Shown here: in pieces, positions 1 to 9,326 of the stretch
Numbering within the stretch: position 1 is the first letter of the stretch
Layout: each line of letters begins with the position of its first letter
Origin: Streptococcus gwangjuense
GTDB lineage: Bacteria; Bacillota; Bacilli; Lactobacillales; Streptococcaceae
Assembly: GCF_003627155.1 (NCBI RefSeq)
Contig: NZ_CP032621.1
Coordinates: 620,001 to 684,000, forward strand
Direction of reading: 5' to 3'
DNA length: 64,000 nt
Made by a program: the position numbers and the translations under genes
The notes under the pieces: model-generated
The model's input: the letters and a program-made list of their open reading frames with translations, nothing else
Told to the model about the DNA's origin: nothing
The model's database searches: none

Positions 1-86
1 TCTTTGAATCATTTTTCTTAGGTATGGCAAACTTATCGGAGAACTCTTCTGAGTTCGTCCAAACCAGAGTTATCACAGAAAACTAA
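1..86 (+). CDS. prp: Prp, cysteine protease that processes ribosomal protein L27 (3' end only)
   Basis: The window opens inside this gene. The frame starting at base 3 encodes 27 residues ending VITEN and a TAA stop at 84-86. Genes of the Prp (YsxB) family lie between rplU and rpmA in Firmicutes and cut the N-terminal extension off L27. The next gene encodes an L27 with exactly such an extension. Only the C-terminal tail is visible; the catalytic His and Cys lie upstream of the window. The call rests on position and on the L27 substrate next door. Confidence 0.7.
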   Translation, partial: FESFFLGMANLSENSSEFVQTRVITEN

Positions 87-102
87 CACGGAGGAAAACA
101 TT

Positions 103-396
103 ATGTTAAAAATGACTCTTAACAACTTGCAACTTTTCGCCCACAAAAAAGGTGGAGGTTCTACATCAAACGGACGTGATTCACAAGCAAAACGTCTTGG
201 AGCTAAAGCAGCTGACGGACAAACTGTAACAGGTGGATCAATCCTTTACCGTCAACGTGGTACACACATCTACCCAGGTGTGAACGTTGGACGTGGTGGA
301 GACGATACTTTGTTCGCTAAAGTTGAAGGCGTAGTACGCTTTGAACGTAAAGGACGCGATAAAAAACAAGTTTCTGTTTACCCAATCGCTAAATAA
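103..396 (+). CDS. rpmA: 50S ribosomal protein L27 with cleavable N-terminal extension
   Basis: Ribosomal protein of the large subunit whose N-terminus reaches the peptidyl-transferase centre. The 97-residue product is full length. It starts with a short leader containing NLQLF, then AHKKGGGS, the form found in Firmicutes in which Prp cuts after Phe12 so that mature L27 begins AHKKGGG. A strong ribosome site (GGAGGA) lies 11 bases before the ATG. It follows prp by 16 bases and would be co-transcribed with rplU and prp upstream of the window. Two terminators follow it. Confidence 0.97.
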   Translation: MLKMTLNNLQLFAHKKGGGSTSNGRDSQAKRLGAKAADGQTVTGGSILYRQRGTHIYPGVNVGRGGDDTLFAKVEGVVRFERKGRDKKQVSVYPIAK

Positions 397-417
397 AAAG
401 GTCCAGTGAACCTTTTT
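395..417 (+). terminator. first terminator after rpmA
   Basis: AAAAAGGT and ACCTTTTT form an 8-bp stem around a 7-base loop and overlap the rpmA stop codon. The loop and the sequence after it (ccagtga, gccgagcc, ggcgagg) resemble the 49-bp repeat unit found before trmFO at 9119. Confidence 0.6.
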
Positions 418-469
418 ATGCCGAGCCTTGAAATGTAAAGGCGAGGAAGCTAGAAGTAGCATTAAATAA

Positions 470-502
470 GGCTTTCCGAGTTTTCGGAGAGCCTATTTTT
501 TG
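470..502 (+). terminator. second terminator after rpmA
   Basis: GGCTTTCCG pairs with CGGAGAGCC (one G-U pair) around a short loop and is followed by TATTTTTT. This is the stronger of two tandem terminators closing the ribosomal protein operon. Confidence 0.8.
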
Positions 503-588
503 TTTTGATACCCATGATTTTTTCTTTCTTAGTGTAGATGAATTTTATGAGTGACATTATTTTTCTTCGATGGAAAACTTCTAAAATA

Positions 589-597
589 TGGTATAAT
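589..597 (+). promoter_or_regulatory. extended -10 promoter of cpsY operon
   Basis: TGGTATAAT is an extended -10 element 29 bases before the ATG. No convincing -35 is seen, which is usual for extended -10 promoters in streptococci. Confidence 0.65.
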
Positions 598-625
598 GAA
601 AAAATAAAGAAGTTGGGGGTAGAAG

Positions 626-1534
626 ATGAACATTCAACAATTACGCTATGTTGTTGCCATTGCCAATAGTGGGACTTTCCGTGAAGCTGCTGAAAAGATG
701 TATGTTAGTCAGCCGAGTCTGTCCATTTCTGTTCGTGATTTGGAAAAAGAGTTGGGTTTTAAGATTTTCCGTCGGACCAGCTCAGGGACTTTCTTGACTC
801 GTCGTGGTATGGAATTCTATGAAAAAGCGCAAGAATTGGTTAAAGGATTTGATATTTTTCAAAATCAGTATGCCAATCCTGAAGAAGAAAAAGATGAATT
901 TTCCATTGCTAGTCAGCACTATGACTTCTTGCCACCGACGATTACGGCTTTTTCAGAGCGCTATCCTGACTATAAGAACTTTCGTATTTTTGAATCAACT
1001 ACTGTTCAAATCTTAGACGAAGTGGCCCAAGGGCACAGTGAGATTGGGATTATCTACCTCAACAATCAAAATAAAAAAGGGATTATGCAACGCGTTGAAA
1101 AGTTGGGCCTTGAGGTCATTGAGTTGATTCCCTTTCATACCCATATTTATCTTCGTGAAGGGCATCCTTTAGCCCAGAAAGAGGAATTGGTCATGGAGGA
1201 TTTAGCTGATTTACCAACGGTTCGTTTTACTCAAGAGAAAGACGAGTACCTTTATTATTCAGAGAATTTTGTTGATACCAGCGCGAGCTCACAGATGTTC
1301 AATGTGACAGACCGTGCTACCTTGAATGGTATTTTAGAGCGGACGGACGCCTATGCGACAGGTTCTGGATTTTTAGATAGTGATAGTGTTAATGGTATCA
1401 CAGTTATTCGTCTCAAGGATAACCTAGATAATCGCATGGTTTATGTTAAACGTGAAGAAGTGGAGCTGAGTCAAGCTGGGACTCTCTTTGTAGAAGTCAT
1501 GCAAGAATATTTTAATCAGAAGAGGAAATCATGA
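626..1534 (+). CDS. cpsY: LysR-family regulator (CpsY/MtaR-like)
   Basis: DNA-binding transcription regulator of 302 residues, the usual LysR length. A winged helix-turn-helix occupies about residues 1-60 ([10 protein letters not shown], then the recognition part with VSQPSLS). The effector-binding domain fills residues 90-295. The sequence resembles CpsY/MtaR of streptococci, which controls methionine and other amino-acid uptake and surface properties; that role is known of the family, not shown here. A GGGGGT ribosome site precedes the ATG. Its stop overlaps the lspA start (ATGA), so the regulator is translationally coupled to lspA and rluD although these have no obvious functional link to it. 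Confidence 0.88.
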   Translation: MNIQQLRYVVAIANSGTFREAAEKMYVSQPSLSISVRDLEKELGFKIFRRTSSGTFLTRRGMEFYEKAQELVKGFDIFQNQYANPEEEKDEFSIASQHYDFLPPTITAFSERYPDYKNFRIFESTTVQILDEVAQGHSEIGIIYLNNQNKKGIMQRVEKLGLEVIELIPFHTHIYLREGHPLAQKEELVMEDLADLPTVRFTQEKDEYLYYSENFVDTSASSQMFNVTDRATLNGILERTDAYATGSGFLDSDSVNGITVIRLKDNLDNRMVYVKREEVELSQAGTLFVEVMQEYFNQKRKS

Positions 1535-1992
1535 AAAAAAGAGGAATAGTGGCAGTCATTGTACTACTTTTGATTGGGCTTGATCAGTTGGTAAAATCCT
1601 ATATCGTCCAGCAGATTCCACTGGGTGAAGTACGCTCTTGGATTCCCAATTTCGTTAGTTTGACCTACCTGCAAAATCGAGGTGCAGCCTTTTCTATCTT
1701 ACAAGATCAGCAGTTGTTATTCGCTGTCATTACCCTGGTTGTCGTGGTAGGTGCCATTTGGTATCTACATAAACACATGGAGGACTCATTCTGGATGGTC
1801 TTGGGTTTGACCTTGATTATCGCAGGTGGTCTTGGAAACTTTATTGACAGGGTAAGTCAGGGCTTTGTTGTGGATATGTTTCACTTGGACTTTATCAATT
1901 TTGCAATTTTCAATGTGGCAGATAGCTATCTGACTGTTGGAGTGATTATTTTATTGATTGCAATGCTAAAAGAGGAAATAAATGGAAATTAA
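1531..1992 (+). CDS. lspA: lipoprotein signal peptidase II
   Basis: Membrane aspartyl protease that removes signal peptides from diacylglyceryl-modified prolipoproteins, such as PrsA later in this window. The product has 153 residues with four hydrophobic segments. Conserved blocks are NRGAAF (49-54), GNFIDR (102-107), VVD with the catalytic Asp115, and FNVADS with catalytic Asp131. Its ATG overlaps the cpsY stop by 4 bases, and its own 3' end overlaps rluD by 11 bases, so the three genes form one operon. Confidence 0.96.
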   Translation: MKKRGIVAVIVLLLIGLDQLVKSYIVQQIPLGEVRSWIPNFVSLTYLQNRGAAFSILQDQQLLFAVITLVVVVGAIWYLHKHMEDSFWMVLGLTLIIAGGLGNFIDRVSQGFVVDMFHLDFINFAIFNVADSYLTVGVIILLIAMLKEEINGN

Positions 1993-2872
1993 AATTGAAA
2001 CTGGTGGCCTGCGTTTAGATAAGGCTTTGTCGGATTTGACAGAATTATCACGCAGTCTCGCGAATGAACAAATCAAATCAGGTCAGGTTTTGGTCAATGG
2101 CCAAGTCAAGAAAGCTAAATACACTGTCCAAGAGGGCGATGTCGTTACTTACCATGTGCCAGAACCAGAGGTTTTAGAGTATGTGGCTGAGAATCTTCCA
2201 CTAGAAATCATCTATCAAGATGAGGATGTGGCCGTCGTTAACAAGCCTCAGGGGATGGTTGTGCATCCGAGTGCTGGTCATACTAGTGGAACTCTGGTAA
2301 ATGCCCTCATGTACCATATCAAGGACTTGTCGGGTATCAATGGGGTTCTGCGTCCAGGAATTGTTCACCGTATTGATAAGGATACGTCAGGCCTTCTCAT
2401 GATTGCTAAAAACGATGAGGCGCATCTAGCACTTGCCCAAGAACTGAAGGATAAAAAGTCTCTTCGCAAATATTGGGCGATTGTTCATGGAAATCTGCCT
2501 AATGATCGTGGTGTCATTGAAGCTCCGATTGGCCGTAGTGAAAAAGACCGTAAGAAACAGGCTGTGACTGCTAAAGGGAAGCCTGCAGTAACCCGTTTCC
2601 ACGTCTTGGAACGCTTTGGAGATTATAGCTTAGTGGAGTTACAACTGGAGACAGGGCGTACCCATCAAATCCGTGTTCACATGGCTTATATTGGTCATCC
2701 AGTCGCTGGTGATGAAGTCTATGGCCCTCGCAAGACTTTGAAAGGACATGGACAATTTCTTCATGCCAAGACTCTAGGATTTACGCATCCACGAACAGGT
2801 GAGATCTTGGAATTTACAGCAGATATCCCAGAGATTTTTAAGGAAACCTTGGAGAGATTGAGAAAGAATTAG
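1982..2872 (+). CDS. rluD: 23S rRNA pseudouridine synthase, RluD family
   Basis: Converts uridines to pseudouridines in large-subunit rRNA. An N-terminal S4 RNA-binding domain (about 1-70) is followed by the catalytic domain with HRIDKDTSG around residues 129-137; Asp132 is the expected nucleophile. The Arg-Thr-His-Gln-Ile-Arg block typical of the family ([10 protein letters not shown]) lies in the C-terminal half. The 296 residues match the usual length. It is the last gene of the cpsY-lspA-rluD operon. RluD and RluC-type enzymes are similar, so the exact target uridines are inferred from family resemblance. Confidence 0.9.
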   Translation: MEIKIETGGLRLDKALSDLTELSRSLANEQIKSGQVLVNGQVKKAKYTVQEGDVVTYHVPEPEVLEYVAENLPLEIIYQDEDVAVVNKPQGMVVHPSAGHTSGTLVNALMYHIKDLSGINGVLRPGIVHRIDKDTSGLLMIAKNDEAHLALAQELKDKKSLRKYWAIVHGNLPNDRGVIEAPIGRSEKDRKKQAVTAKGKPAVTRFHVLERFGDYSLVELQLETGRTHQIRVHMAYIGHPVAGDEVYGPRKTLKGHGQFLHAKTLGFTHPRTGEILEFTADIPEIFKETLERLRKN

Positions 2873-2880
2873 ATTTGATA

Positions 2881-2911
2881 AAAGGTTGAGATGGCTTGTC
2901 TCGACCTTTTT
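2881..2911 (+). terminator. terminator after rluD
   Basis: AAAGGTTGAGA pairs with TCTCGACCTTT (one G-U) around a 7-base loop, followed by a T run. Confidence 0.85.
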
Positions 2912-2943
2912 CCTATCAACTCTTTTCTATTTCCTGCCATTCA

Positions 2944-2952
2944 TGTTATAAT
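2944..2952 (+). promoter_or_regulatory. extended -10 promoter of proBAC
   Basis: TGTTATAAT lies 29 bases before the chosen proB start. The in-frame ATG at 2961 is within about 9 bases of the -10, too close to be translated with a ribosome site, which supports the downstream start. Confidence 0.75.
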
Positions 2953-2981
2953 GGATAAATATGAAGAATCGGAGTGAGACT

Positions 2982-4091
2982 ATGAAATTCAAACGGATTG
3001 TCTTTAAGGTGGGGACTTCTTCTCTGACGAATGAGGATGGAAGTTTATCACGTAGTAAAGTAAAAGCTATTACCCAACAGTTGGCTATGCTGCACGAGGC
3101 TGGTCATGAATTGATTTTGGTGTCGTCAGGTGCCATTGCGGCTGGTTTTGGGGCTTTAGGATTTAAAAAGCGTCCGACTAAGATTGCTGATAAACAGGCT
3201 TCAGCAGCGGTAGGACAAGGGCTTTTGTTGGAAGAATACACGACCAATCTTCTCTTGCGCCAAATCGTTTCTGCACAAATTTTGCTGACTCAGGATGATT
3301 TTGTGGATAAGCGCCGTTATAAAAATGCCCATCAGGCTTTGTCAGTTCTACTTAGCCGTGGCGCGATTCCTATTATCAATGAGAATGACAGTGTCGTTAT
3401 TGATGAGCTCAAGGTCGGGGACAATGACACTCTAAGTGCTCAGGTAGCATCCATGGTCCAAGCAGACCTTTTGGTCCTCCTGACAGACGTAGACGGTCTT
3501 TATACTGGAAATCCTAATTCAGATCCAACAGCCAAACGCTTGGAGAAAATCGAGACTATCAATCGTGAGATTATTGATATGGCCGGTGGGGCAGGTTCTT
3601 CAAACGGAACTGGGGGCATGCTAACAAAAATCAAGGCTGCAACTATTGCGACAGAATCAGGAGTTCCTGTTTATATCTGCTCATCCTTGAAGTCAGATGC
3701 CATGATTGAGGCAGCTGAGGAGACCAAGGATGGTTCCTACTTTGTTGCTCAAGAGAAGGGACTTCGTACCCAGAAACAATGGCTGGCCTTTTATGCTCAG
3801 AGTCAAGGTTCTATTTGGGTTGATAAAGGGGCTGCAGAAGCTCTTTCTCAACATGGAAAGAGTCTTCTCTTATCTGGTGTTGTTGACGCAGAAGGATCCT
3901 TTTCTTACGGTGATATCGTGACAGTATTTGACAAGGAAAGTGGAAAATCACTTGGAAAAGGACGTGTGCAATTTGGAGCATCTGCTTTGGAGGATATGTT
4001 GCGTTCTCAAAAAGCCAAGGGGGTCTTGATTCACCGTGACGATTGGATTTCCATTACTCCTGAAATCCAACTACTCTTTACAGAATTTTAG
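2982..4091 (+). CDS. proB: glutamate 5-kinase
   Basis: First step of proline synthesis: phosphorylates glutamate with ATP. An amino-acid kinase domain fills about residues 1-255 (FKVGTSSLT at the start, [15 protein letters not shown], and a glycine-rich [12 protein letters not shown] block), followed by a C-terminal PUA domain. I chose the ATG at 2982 because it follows a GGAG ribosome site at good spacing and gives 369 residues; an ATG 21 bases upstream lies on top of the promoter. proA follows after 9 bases and proC after that, giving a complete glutamate-to-proline operon. Confidence 0.95.
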   Translation: MKFKRIVFKVGTSSLTNEDGSLSRSKVKAITQQLAMLHEAGHELILVSSGAIAAGFGALGFKKRPTKIADKQASAAVGQGLLLEEYTTNLLLRQIVSAQILLTQDDFVDKRRYKNAHQALSVLLSRGAIPIINENDSVVIDELKVGDNDTLSAQVASMVQADLLVLLTDVDGLYTGNPNSDPTAKRLEKIETINREIIDMAGGAGSSNGTGGMLTKIKAATIATESGVPVYICSSLKSDAMIEAAEETKDGSYFVAQEKGLRTQKQWLAFYAQSQGSIWVDKGAAEALSQHGKSLLLSGVVDAEGSFSYGDIVTVFDKESGKSLGKGRVQFGASALEDMLRSQKAKGVLIHRDDWISITPEIQLLFTEF

Positions 4092-4100
4092 AGGTAAACT

Positions 4101-5363
4101 ATGGTAAGTACACAAGAACAATTTGAACAGGTACAGGCTGTTAAAAAATCAATCAACACAGCCAGTGAAGTCGTGAAAAACCAAGCTCTGCTAGCCATGG
4201 CTGATCACTTAGTGGCTGCTACTGAGGAAATTTTAGCGGCCAATGCCCTCGATATGGAAGCGGCCAAGGGTAAAATCTCAGATGTGATGCTGGATCGTCT
4301 TTATTTGGATGCAGGGCGTATAGAAGCAATGGCAACTGGGATTCGTGAAGTGGTTGCCTTACCAGATCCAATAGGTGAAGTTTTAGAAACAAGTCATCTT
4401 GAAAATGGTTTGGTTATCACCAAAAAACGTGTGGCTATGGGTGTTATCGGTATTATCTATGAAAGTCGTCCAAATGTGACGTCAGACGCAGTTGCTTTGG
4501 CTCTCAAGAGTGGAAATGCGGTTGTTCTTCGTAGTGGGAAGGATGCCTATCAAACTGCCCATGCCATTGTCACAGCCTTGAAGAAGGGCTTGGAAACGAC
4601 TACTATTCACCCAGATGTGATTCAACTGGTGGAAGATACCAGCCGTGAAAGTAGCTATGCCATGATGAAGGCCAAGGGCTATCTAGACCTTCTCATTCCT
4701 CGTGGAGGGGCTGGCTTGATCAATGCCGTGGTTGAGAATGCGATTGTACCTGTTATCGAAACAGGGACTGGGATTGTCCATGTTTATGTGGATAAGGACG
4801 CAGACGAAGACAAGGCCCTGTCTATCATCAACAATGCTAAAACCAGTCGTCCTTCTGTCTGCAATGCCATGGAGGTTCTGCTGGTTCATGAAGACAAGGC
4901 AGCAAGTTTCCTTCCTCGCTTGGAGCAAGTGCTGGTTGAGAATCGAAAAGAAGCTGGGTTGGAACCAATTCAATTCCGCTTGGATAGCAAAGCAAGCCAG
5001 TTTGTTTCAGGTAAAGTAGCTGAAGCAAAAGACTTTGACACCGAGTTTTTAGACTATGTTCTAGCTGTTAAGGTTGTGAGCAGTTTAGAAGAAGCGATTG
5101 CCCATATTGAAGCCCACAGTACCCATCATTCGGATGCCATTGTGACTGAAAATGCTGAAGCTGCAGCTTACTTTACAGATCAAGTGGACTCTGCAGCGGT
5201 GTATGTTAATGCCTCAACTCGTTTCACAGATGGTGGCCAATTTGGTCTTGGTTGTGAAATGGGGATTTCTACTCAGAAATTGCACGCGCGTGGTCCCATG
5301 GGCTTGAAAGAGTTGACCAGCTACAAGTATGTGATCACTGGTGATGGACAGATAAGGGAGTAA
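4101..5363 (+). CDS. proA: gamma-glutamyl phosphate reductase
   Basis: NADPH-dependent enzyme that reduces glutamyl 5-phosphate to the semialdehyde, the second step of proline synthesis. The 420-residue product is of the aldehyde-dehydrogenase superfamily. The catalytic Cys lies in RPSVCNAME, about residue 255, and [16 protein letters not shown] is typical of the C-terminus. It sits between proB and proC with 3-9 base gaps, so the three are one transcript and probably act as a channelled set, because the intermediate is unstable. Confidence 0.96.
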   Translation: MVSTQEQFEQVQAVKKSINTASEVVKNQALLAMADHLVAATEEILAANALDMEAAKGKISDVMLDRLYLDAGRIEAMATGIREVVALPDPIGEVLETSHLENGLVITKKRVAMGVIGIIYESRPNVTSDAVALALKSGNAVVLRSGKDAYQTAHAIVTALKKGLETTTIHPDVIQLVEDTSRESSYAMMKAKGYLDLLIPRGGAGLINAVVENAIVPVIETGTGIVHVYVDKDADEDKALSIINNAKTSRPSVCNAMEVLLVHEDKAASFLPRLEQVLVENRKEAGLEPIQFRLDSKASQFVSGKVAEAKDFDTEFLDYVLAVKVVSSLEEAIAHIEAHSTHHSDAIVTENAEAAAYFTDQVDSAAVYVNASTRFTDGGQFGLGCEMGISTQKLHARGPMGLKELTSYKYVITGDGQIRE

Positions 5364-5366
5364 GAG

Positions 5367-6164
5367 ATGAAGATTGGATTTATCGGTTTGGGGAATATGG
5401 GTGCTAGCTTGGCCAAGTCTGTTTTGCAGGCCAAGACGTGTGATGACATTCTTCTTGCCAATCGTAGTCAAGCCAAGGTGGATGCTTTCATCGCCAACTT
5501 TGGTGGTCAGGCTTCCAGCAATGACGAAATCTTTGCAGAAGCAGATGTGATTTTTCTAGGAGTGAAGCCTGCTCAGTTTTCTGAACTGCTTTCTCAATAC
5601 CAGACCATCCTTGAAAAAAGAGAAAGTCTTCTTTTGATTTCCATGGCAGCTGGATTGACTTTAGAAAAACTAGTAAGTCTTATCCCAAGTCAACACCGAA
5701 TTATTCGTATGATGCCAAATACCCCTGCTTCTATCGGACAAGGAGTGATTAGTTATGCCTTGTCTTCTAATTGCAGGGCTGAGGACAGTGAGCTCTTTTG
5801 TCAGCTTTTAACTAAGGCTGGTCTCTTGGTTGAACTGGGAGAAGGATTAATCGACGCGGCGACAGGTCTTGCAGGTTGTGGACCGGCCTTTGTCTATCTC
5901 TTTATCGAAGCCTTGGCAGATGCAGGTGTTCAGACAGGATTACCACGAGAAACAGCATTGAAAATGGCAGCTCAAACAGTTGTCGGCGCTGGACGATTGG
6001 TCCTAGAAAGCCAAGAGCATCCTGGAGTCTTGAAAGACCAAGTTTGTAGCCCAGGAGGTTCGACTATCGCTGGTGTAGCAAGCTTAGAAGCGCATGCTTT
6101 TCGAGGAACAGTCATGGATGCAGTTCATCAATCCTACAAACGAACACAAGAATTAGGTAAATAA
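5367..6164 (+). CDS. proC: pyrroline-5-carboxylate reductase
   Basis: Last step of proline synthesis. The N-terminus MKIGFIGLGNMG is a classical Rossmann NAD(P)-binding glycine motif, and the C-terminal half carries the dimer domain with ATGLAGCGPAFVY and the SPGGSTIAG substrate loop. 265 residues is full length. The start lies 3 bases after the proA stop with a GGGAG ribosome site inside the end of proA. A terminator follows directly. Confidence 0.96.
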   Translation: MKIGFIGLGNMGASLAKSVLQAKTCDDILLANRSQAKVDAFIANFGGQASSNDEIFAEADVIFLGVKPAQFSELLSQYQTILEKRESLLLISMAAGLTLEKLVSLIPSQHRIIRMMPNTPASIGQGVISYALSSNCRAEDSELFCQLLTKAGLLVELGEGLIDAATGLAGCGPAFVYLFIEALADAGVQTGLPRETALKMAAQTVVGAGRLVLESQEHPGVLKDQVCSPGGSTIAGVASLEAHAFRGTVMDAVHQSYKRTQELGK

Positions 6165-6189
6165 GAGGTAGTTTTATCTGCCTCTTTTA
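6165..6189 (+). terminator. terminator after proC
   Basis: GAGGTAG and CTGCCTC (one G-U) enclose a 6-base loop and are followed by TTTT; the stem starts directly after the stop codon. Confidence 0.7.
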
Positions 6190-6217
6190 TGGTGGTTGAA
6201 ATGAGAAGACAAAAAGA

Positions 6218-6248
6218 TTGTCACAAACCCCTATTTTTTTGATAGAAT
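6218..6248 (+). promoter_or_regulatory. probable tmk operon promoter
   Basis: TTGTCA and TAGAAT, 19 bases apart, lie 30 bases before tmk. The spacing is longer than ideal, so the assignment is tentative. Confidence 0.4.
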
Positions 6249-6277
6249 AGAAGTAGTAAAAAAGAAATGAGTTAGAC

Positions 6278-6916
6278 ATGTCAAAAGGATTTTTAGTCTC
6301 TCTTGAGGGACCAGAGGGGGCAGGAAAGACCAGTGTTTTAGAGGCTCTGCTACCAATTTTAGAGGAAAAAGGGGTAGAGGTGCTGACGACCCGTGAACCA
6401 GGCGGAGTCTTGATTGGGGAGAAGATTCGGGAAGTAATTTTGGACCCAAGTCATACTCAGATGGATGCGAAGACAGAACTTCTTCTCTATATCGCCAGTC
6501 GCAGACAGCACTTGGTGGAAAAAGTTCTTCCAGCACTTGAAGCTGGCAAGTTGGTCATTATGGACCGCTTCATCGATAGTTCTCTTGCCTATCAGGGATT
6601 TGGTCGTGGCTTGGATATTGACGCCATTGACTGGCTCAATCAGTTTGCGACAGACGGCCTTAAACCCGATTTGACACTCTATTTTGATATCGAGGTGGAA
6701 GAGGGACTGGCTCGCATTGCTGCTAATAGCAATCGTGAGGTCAATCGTTTGGACTTGGAAGGATTGGACTTGCATAAAAAAGTCCGTCAAGGTTACCTTT
6801 CTCTTCTGGACAAAGAAGGAAGTCGTATTGTCAAGATTGATGCTAGTTTTCCTTTGGAGCAAGTTGTGGAAACTACCAAGTCTGTCTTGTTTGATAGAAT
6901 GGGATTGGCTAAATGA
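6278..6916 (+). CDS. tmk: thymidylate kinase
   Basis: Phosphorylates dTMP to dTDP for DNA synthesis. A P-loop, GPEGAGKT, lies at residues 11-18, and the thymidylate kinase signature [12 protein letters not shown] in the middle. 212 residues is the family length. The 3' end overlaps holB by 4 bases (ATGA). The operon tmk-holB-yabA-rsmI joins nucleotide supply with the replication clamp loader and an initiation regulator, a grouping conserved in Firmicutes. Confidence 0.96.
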   Translation: MSKGFLVSLEGPEGAGKTSVLEALLPILEEKGVEVLTTREPGGVLIGEKIREVILDPSHTQMDAKTELLLYIASRRQHLVEKVLPALEAGKLVIMDRFIDSSLAYQGFGRGLDIDAIDWLNQFATDGLKPDLTLYFDIEVEEGLARIAANSNREVNRLDLEGLDLHKKVRQGYLSLLDKEGSRIVKIDASFPLEQVVETTKSVLFDRMGLAK

Positions 6917-7803
6917 AACAAGATCAACTAAAGGCCTGGCAGCCAGATCAGTTTGACCGTTTTGTCCGTATCCTAGAACAAGACCAGCTCAATCACGCCT
7001 ATCTTTTTTCAGGTTTCTTTGGAAGTTTGGAAATGGCGCAATTTTTGGCTAAGAGCCTCTTCTGTGCAGAGAAGGTAGGCGTTTTACCATGTGAGAAATG
7101 CCGAAATTGTAAGCTGATTGAACAGGGAGAATTTCCCGATGTCACTTTGATTAAGCCAGTCAATCAGGTCATAAAGACAGAACGCATTCGGGAATTGGTG
7201 GGACAATTTTCCCAAGCAGGGATTGAAAGCCAGCAGCAGGTCTTTATTATCGAGCAAGCTGAGAAAATGCATCCTAATGCAGCCAATTCTCTGCTCAAGG
7301 TCATCGAAGAACCCCAGAGTGAGGTTTATATTTTCTTCTTGACCAGCGATGAGGAAAAGATCTTACCAACCATCCGCAGTCGGACGCAAATTTTTCACTT
7401 TAAAAAACAAGAAGAGAAGCTCATCTTGCTCTTAGAACAAATGGGACTGGTTAAGAAAAAAGCGACTCTCCTAGCTCAGTTTAGTCAATCGCGAGCTGAA
7501 GCAGAAAAGTTGGCTAATCAGGCAGGTTTTTGGACCTTGGTCGATGAAAGTGAACGCCTGCTGACTTGGTTAGTGGCTAAGAAAAAAGAAAGTTATCTGC
7601 AGGTTGCTAAACTAGCTAGCTTGGCAGATGACAAGGAAAAACAAGACCAGGTTTTACGGATTCTTGAAGTTCTCTGTGGACAAGATATCCTACAAGCAAG
7701 AGTAAGAGTGATTCTACAAGATTTGCTAGAAGCTAGAAAAATGTGGCAAGCTAATGTCAGCTTTCAAAATGCCATGGAATATCTGGTCTTGAAAGAAATA
7801 TAA
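6913..7803 (+). CDS. holB: DNA polymerase III delta' subunit
   Basis: Clamp-loader subunit of the replicative polymerase. The 296-residue product has an AAA+ fold with a zinc-binding module, [16 protein letters not shown], near residues 51-66, and a sensor region containing SLLKVIEEP and TIRSRTQIF. The usual Walker A is replaced by SGFFGS, as expected for delta', which does not hydrolyse ATP. It is translationally coupled to tmk. Confidence 0.92.
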   Translation: MKQDQLKAWQPDQFDRFVRILEQDQLNHAYLFSGFFGSLEMAQFLAKSLFCAEKVGVLPCEKCRNCKLIEQGEFPDVTLIKPVNQVIKTERIRELVGQFSQAGIESQQQVFIIEQAEKMHPNAANSLLKVIEEPQSEVYIFFLTSDEEKILPTIRSRTQIFHFKKQEEKLILLLEQMGLVKKKATLLAQFSQSRAEAEKLANQAGFWTLVDESERLLTWLVAKKKESYLQVAKLASLADDKEKQDQVLRILEVLCGQDILQARVRVILQDLLEARKMWQANVSFQNAMEYLVLKEI

Positions 7804-7842
7804 ACTCAAAAATGAATGATAAAGAAAGGAAAGGGCTGTTTT

Positions 7843-8160
7843 ATGGACAAAAAAGAATTATTTGACGCGCTGGATGATTTTTCCCAACAGTTATTGGTAA
7901 CCTTGGCCGATGTGGAAGCCATCAAGAAAAATCTCAAGAGCCTGGTAGAGGAAAATACAGCTCTTCGTTTGGAAAATAGTAAGTTGCGCGAACGTTTGGG
8001 TGAGGTGGAAGCAGACGCTCCTGTCAAGGCTAAGCATGTTCGTGAAAGTGTCCGTCGAATTTATAAAGATGGTTTTCACGTATGTAATGATTTTTATGGA
8101 CAACGTCGAGAGCAGGATGAGGAATGTATGTTCTGTGACGAGTTGTTATACAGGGAGTAG
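7843..8160 (+). CDS. yabA: YabA, regulator of replication initiation
   Basis: Small protein that bridges DnaA and the sliding clamp and restrains re-initiation in Firmicutes. With the start at 7843 (after AAAGGG) it has 105 residues; a start 27 bases upstream is in frame but lacks a good ribosome site. The N-terminal half is a leucine-rich coiled coil (about 10-55). The C-terminal domain has the zinc ligands His79, Cys81, Cys95 and Cys98. It sits between holB and rsmI as in other streptococci. Confidence 0.92.
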   Translation: MDKKELFDALDDFSQQLLVTLADVEAIKKNLKSLVEENTALRLENSKLRERLGEVEADAPVKAKHVRESVRRIYKDGFHVCNDFYGQRREQDEECMFCDELLYRE

Positions 8161-8162
8161 GC

Positions 8163-9041
8163 ATGCAGATTCAAAAAAGTTTTAAGGGGCAGTCTCCCTA
8201 CGGCAAGCTGTACCTAGTTGCAACGCCGATTGGCAATCTAGACGATATGACCTTTCGAGCTATCCAGACCTTGAAAGAAGTGGACTGGATTGCTGCTGAG
8301 GACACGCGCAATACGGGGCTTTTGCTCAAGCATTTTGATATTTCCACCAAGCAGATTAGTTTTCATGAGCACAATGCCAAGGAAAAGATTCCTGATTTGA
8401 TTGGTTTCTTGAAAGCAGGGCAAAGTATTGCTCAGGTATCGGATGCAGGTTTGCCAAGCATCTCAGACCCTGGTCATGATTTGGTTAAGGTAGCCATTGA
8501 GGAAGAAATTGCAGTTGTCACCGTTCCAGGTGCCTCTGCAGGGATTTCTGCCTTGATTGCCAGTGGTTTAGCGCCACAGCCACATATCTTTTACGGCTTT
8601 TTACCGAGAAAATCAGGCCAGCAAAAGCAATTTTTCGACTCGAAAAAAGACTATCCTGAAACTCAGATTTTCTATGAATCGCCCCATCGTGTAGCTGATA
8701 CGTTGGAAAATATGCTAGCAGTTTATGGCGACCGCTTGGTGGTCTTGGTTAGAGAATTGACCAAAATCTATGAAGAATACCAAAGAGGTACCATTTCTGA
8801 ATTGCTGGAAAGTATCGCTGCAACGCCACTCAAGGGCGAATGCCTTCTCATTGTTGAAGGTGCCAGCCAAGATGTGGAGGAAAAAGATGAGGAGGACTTG
8901 TTCTTAGAAATCCAAGCCCGTATCCAGCAAGGTATGAAGAAAAATCAAGCTATCAAGGAAGTCGCTAAGATTTACCAGTGGAATAAGAGTCAACTCTATG
9001 CTGCCTACCACGAATGGGAAGAAAATCAAGAAAATGACTAA
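8163..9041 (+). CDS. rsmI: 16S rRNA 2'-O-methyltransferase RsmI
   Basis: SAM-dependent methylation of the 2'-OH of C1402 in 16S rRNA. The 292-residue tetrapyrrole-methylase fold begins with LYLVATPIGNLDDMT and contains AEDTRNTG, SDAGLPSISDPG and VPGASA, all family signatures. It begins 2 bases after the yabA stop with a GGGAG ribosome site and is the last gene of the tmk operon; a terminator follows. Confidence 0.95.
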   Translation: MQIQKSFKGQSPYGKLYLVATPIGNLDDMTFRAIQTLKEVDWIAAEDTRNTGLLLKHFDISTKQISFHEHNAKEKIPDLIGFLKAGQSIAQVSDAGLPSISDPGHDLVKVAIEEEIAVVTVPGASAGISALIASGLAPQPHIFYGFLPRKSGQQKQFFDSKKDYPETQIFYESPHRVADTLENMLAVYGDRLVVLVRELTKIYEEYQRGTISELLESIAATPLKGECLLIVEGASQDVEEKDEEDLFLEIQARIQQGMKKNQAIKEVAKIYQWNKSQLYAAYHEWEENQEND

Positions 9042-9044
9042 ACA

Positions 9045-9071
9045 GGGAAGTTTGCCTTCTTCCCTTTTTTT
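9045..9071 (+). terminator. terminator after rsmI
   Basis: GGGAAG and CTTCCC around an 8-base loop, then seven T. Confidence 0.85.
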
Positions 9072-9079
9072 GTTATACT
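9071..9079 (+). promoter_or_regulatory. extended -10 promoter of trmFO
   Basis: TGTTATACT directly follows the rsmI terminator. The transcript would carry about 240 bases of leader before trmFO. Confidence 0.6.
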
Positions 9080-9118
9080 AGTAGAAGAAAAAATTAGAAA
9101 GATTTGTGGGAGTGAAAA

Positions 9119-9286
9119 AGTCCGGGGGACTTTTTCAGCCTGAGCCAAGAAACTCGAAAGCGAAGTAAGTCCTGTGGACTTTTTCAGCCTGAGCCAAGAA
9201 ATTCGAGAGCGAGGAAAGTCCAGTGGACTTTTTCAGCTTGAGCCAAGAAACTCGAAAGCGAAGTAAGTCCGATTGGCTTTTTCAAT
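9119..9286 (+). repeat. array of 49-bp repeats carrying small hairpins in the trmFO leader
   Basis: Three full units with an exact 49-bp period start at 9119, 9168 and 9217; a fourth, partial unit starts at 9266. Each begins AGTCC-NNN-GGACTTTTT, a short hairpin with a T run (the first can form 8 bp, the others 6-7 bp), followed by CAGCNTGAGCCAAGAAA and GAAAGCGAAG-like sequence. GGGAGTG at 9108 and CACTCCC at 9303 could close the array. The array lies between the promoter and the start codon of trmFO, so it may attenuate transcription. A diverged relative follows rpmA at 400-460. Confidence 0.75.
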
Positions 9287-9326
9287 GTGAAACTTGTCTT
9301 CACACTCCCAAAGAGGTATTAGTGTC

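Noticed and set aside
2961..2981. proB start at 2961
   Set aside because: It lies about 9 bases from the -10 with no ribosome site; the ATG at 2982 follows GGAG and gives the usual length.
7084..7272. 62-codon antisense frame within holB
   Set aside because: Shadow frame of a conserved gene; no start context.
9119..9286. Possible short CRISPR-like array
   Set aside because: The 49-bp units are contiguous tandem repeats with no unique spacers, and no cas genes are nearby.
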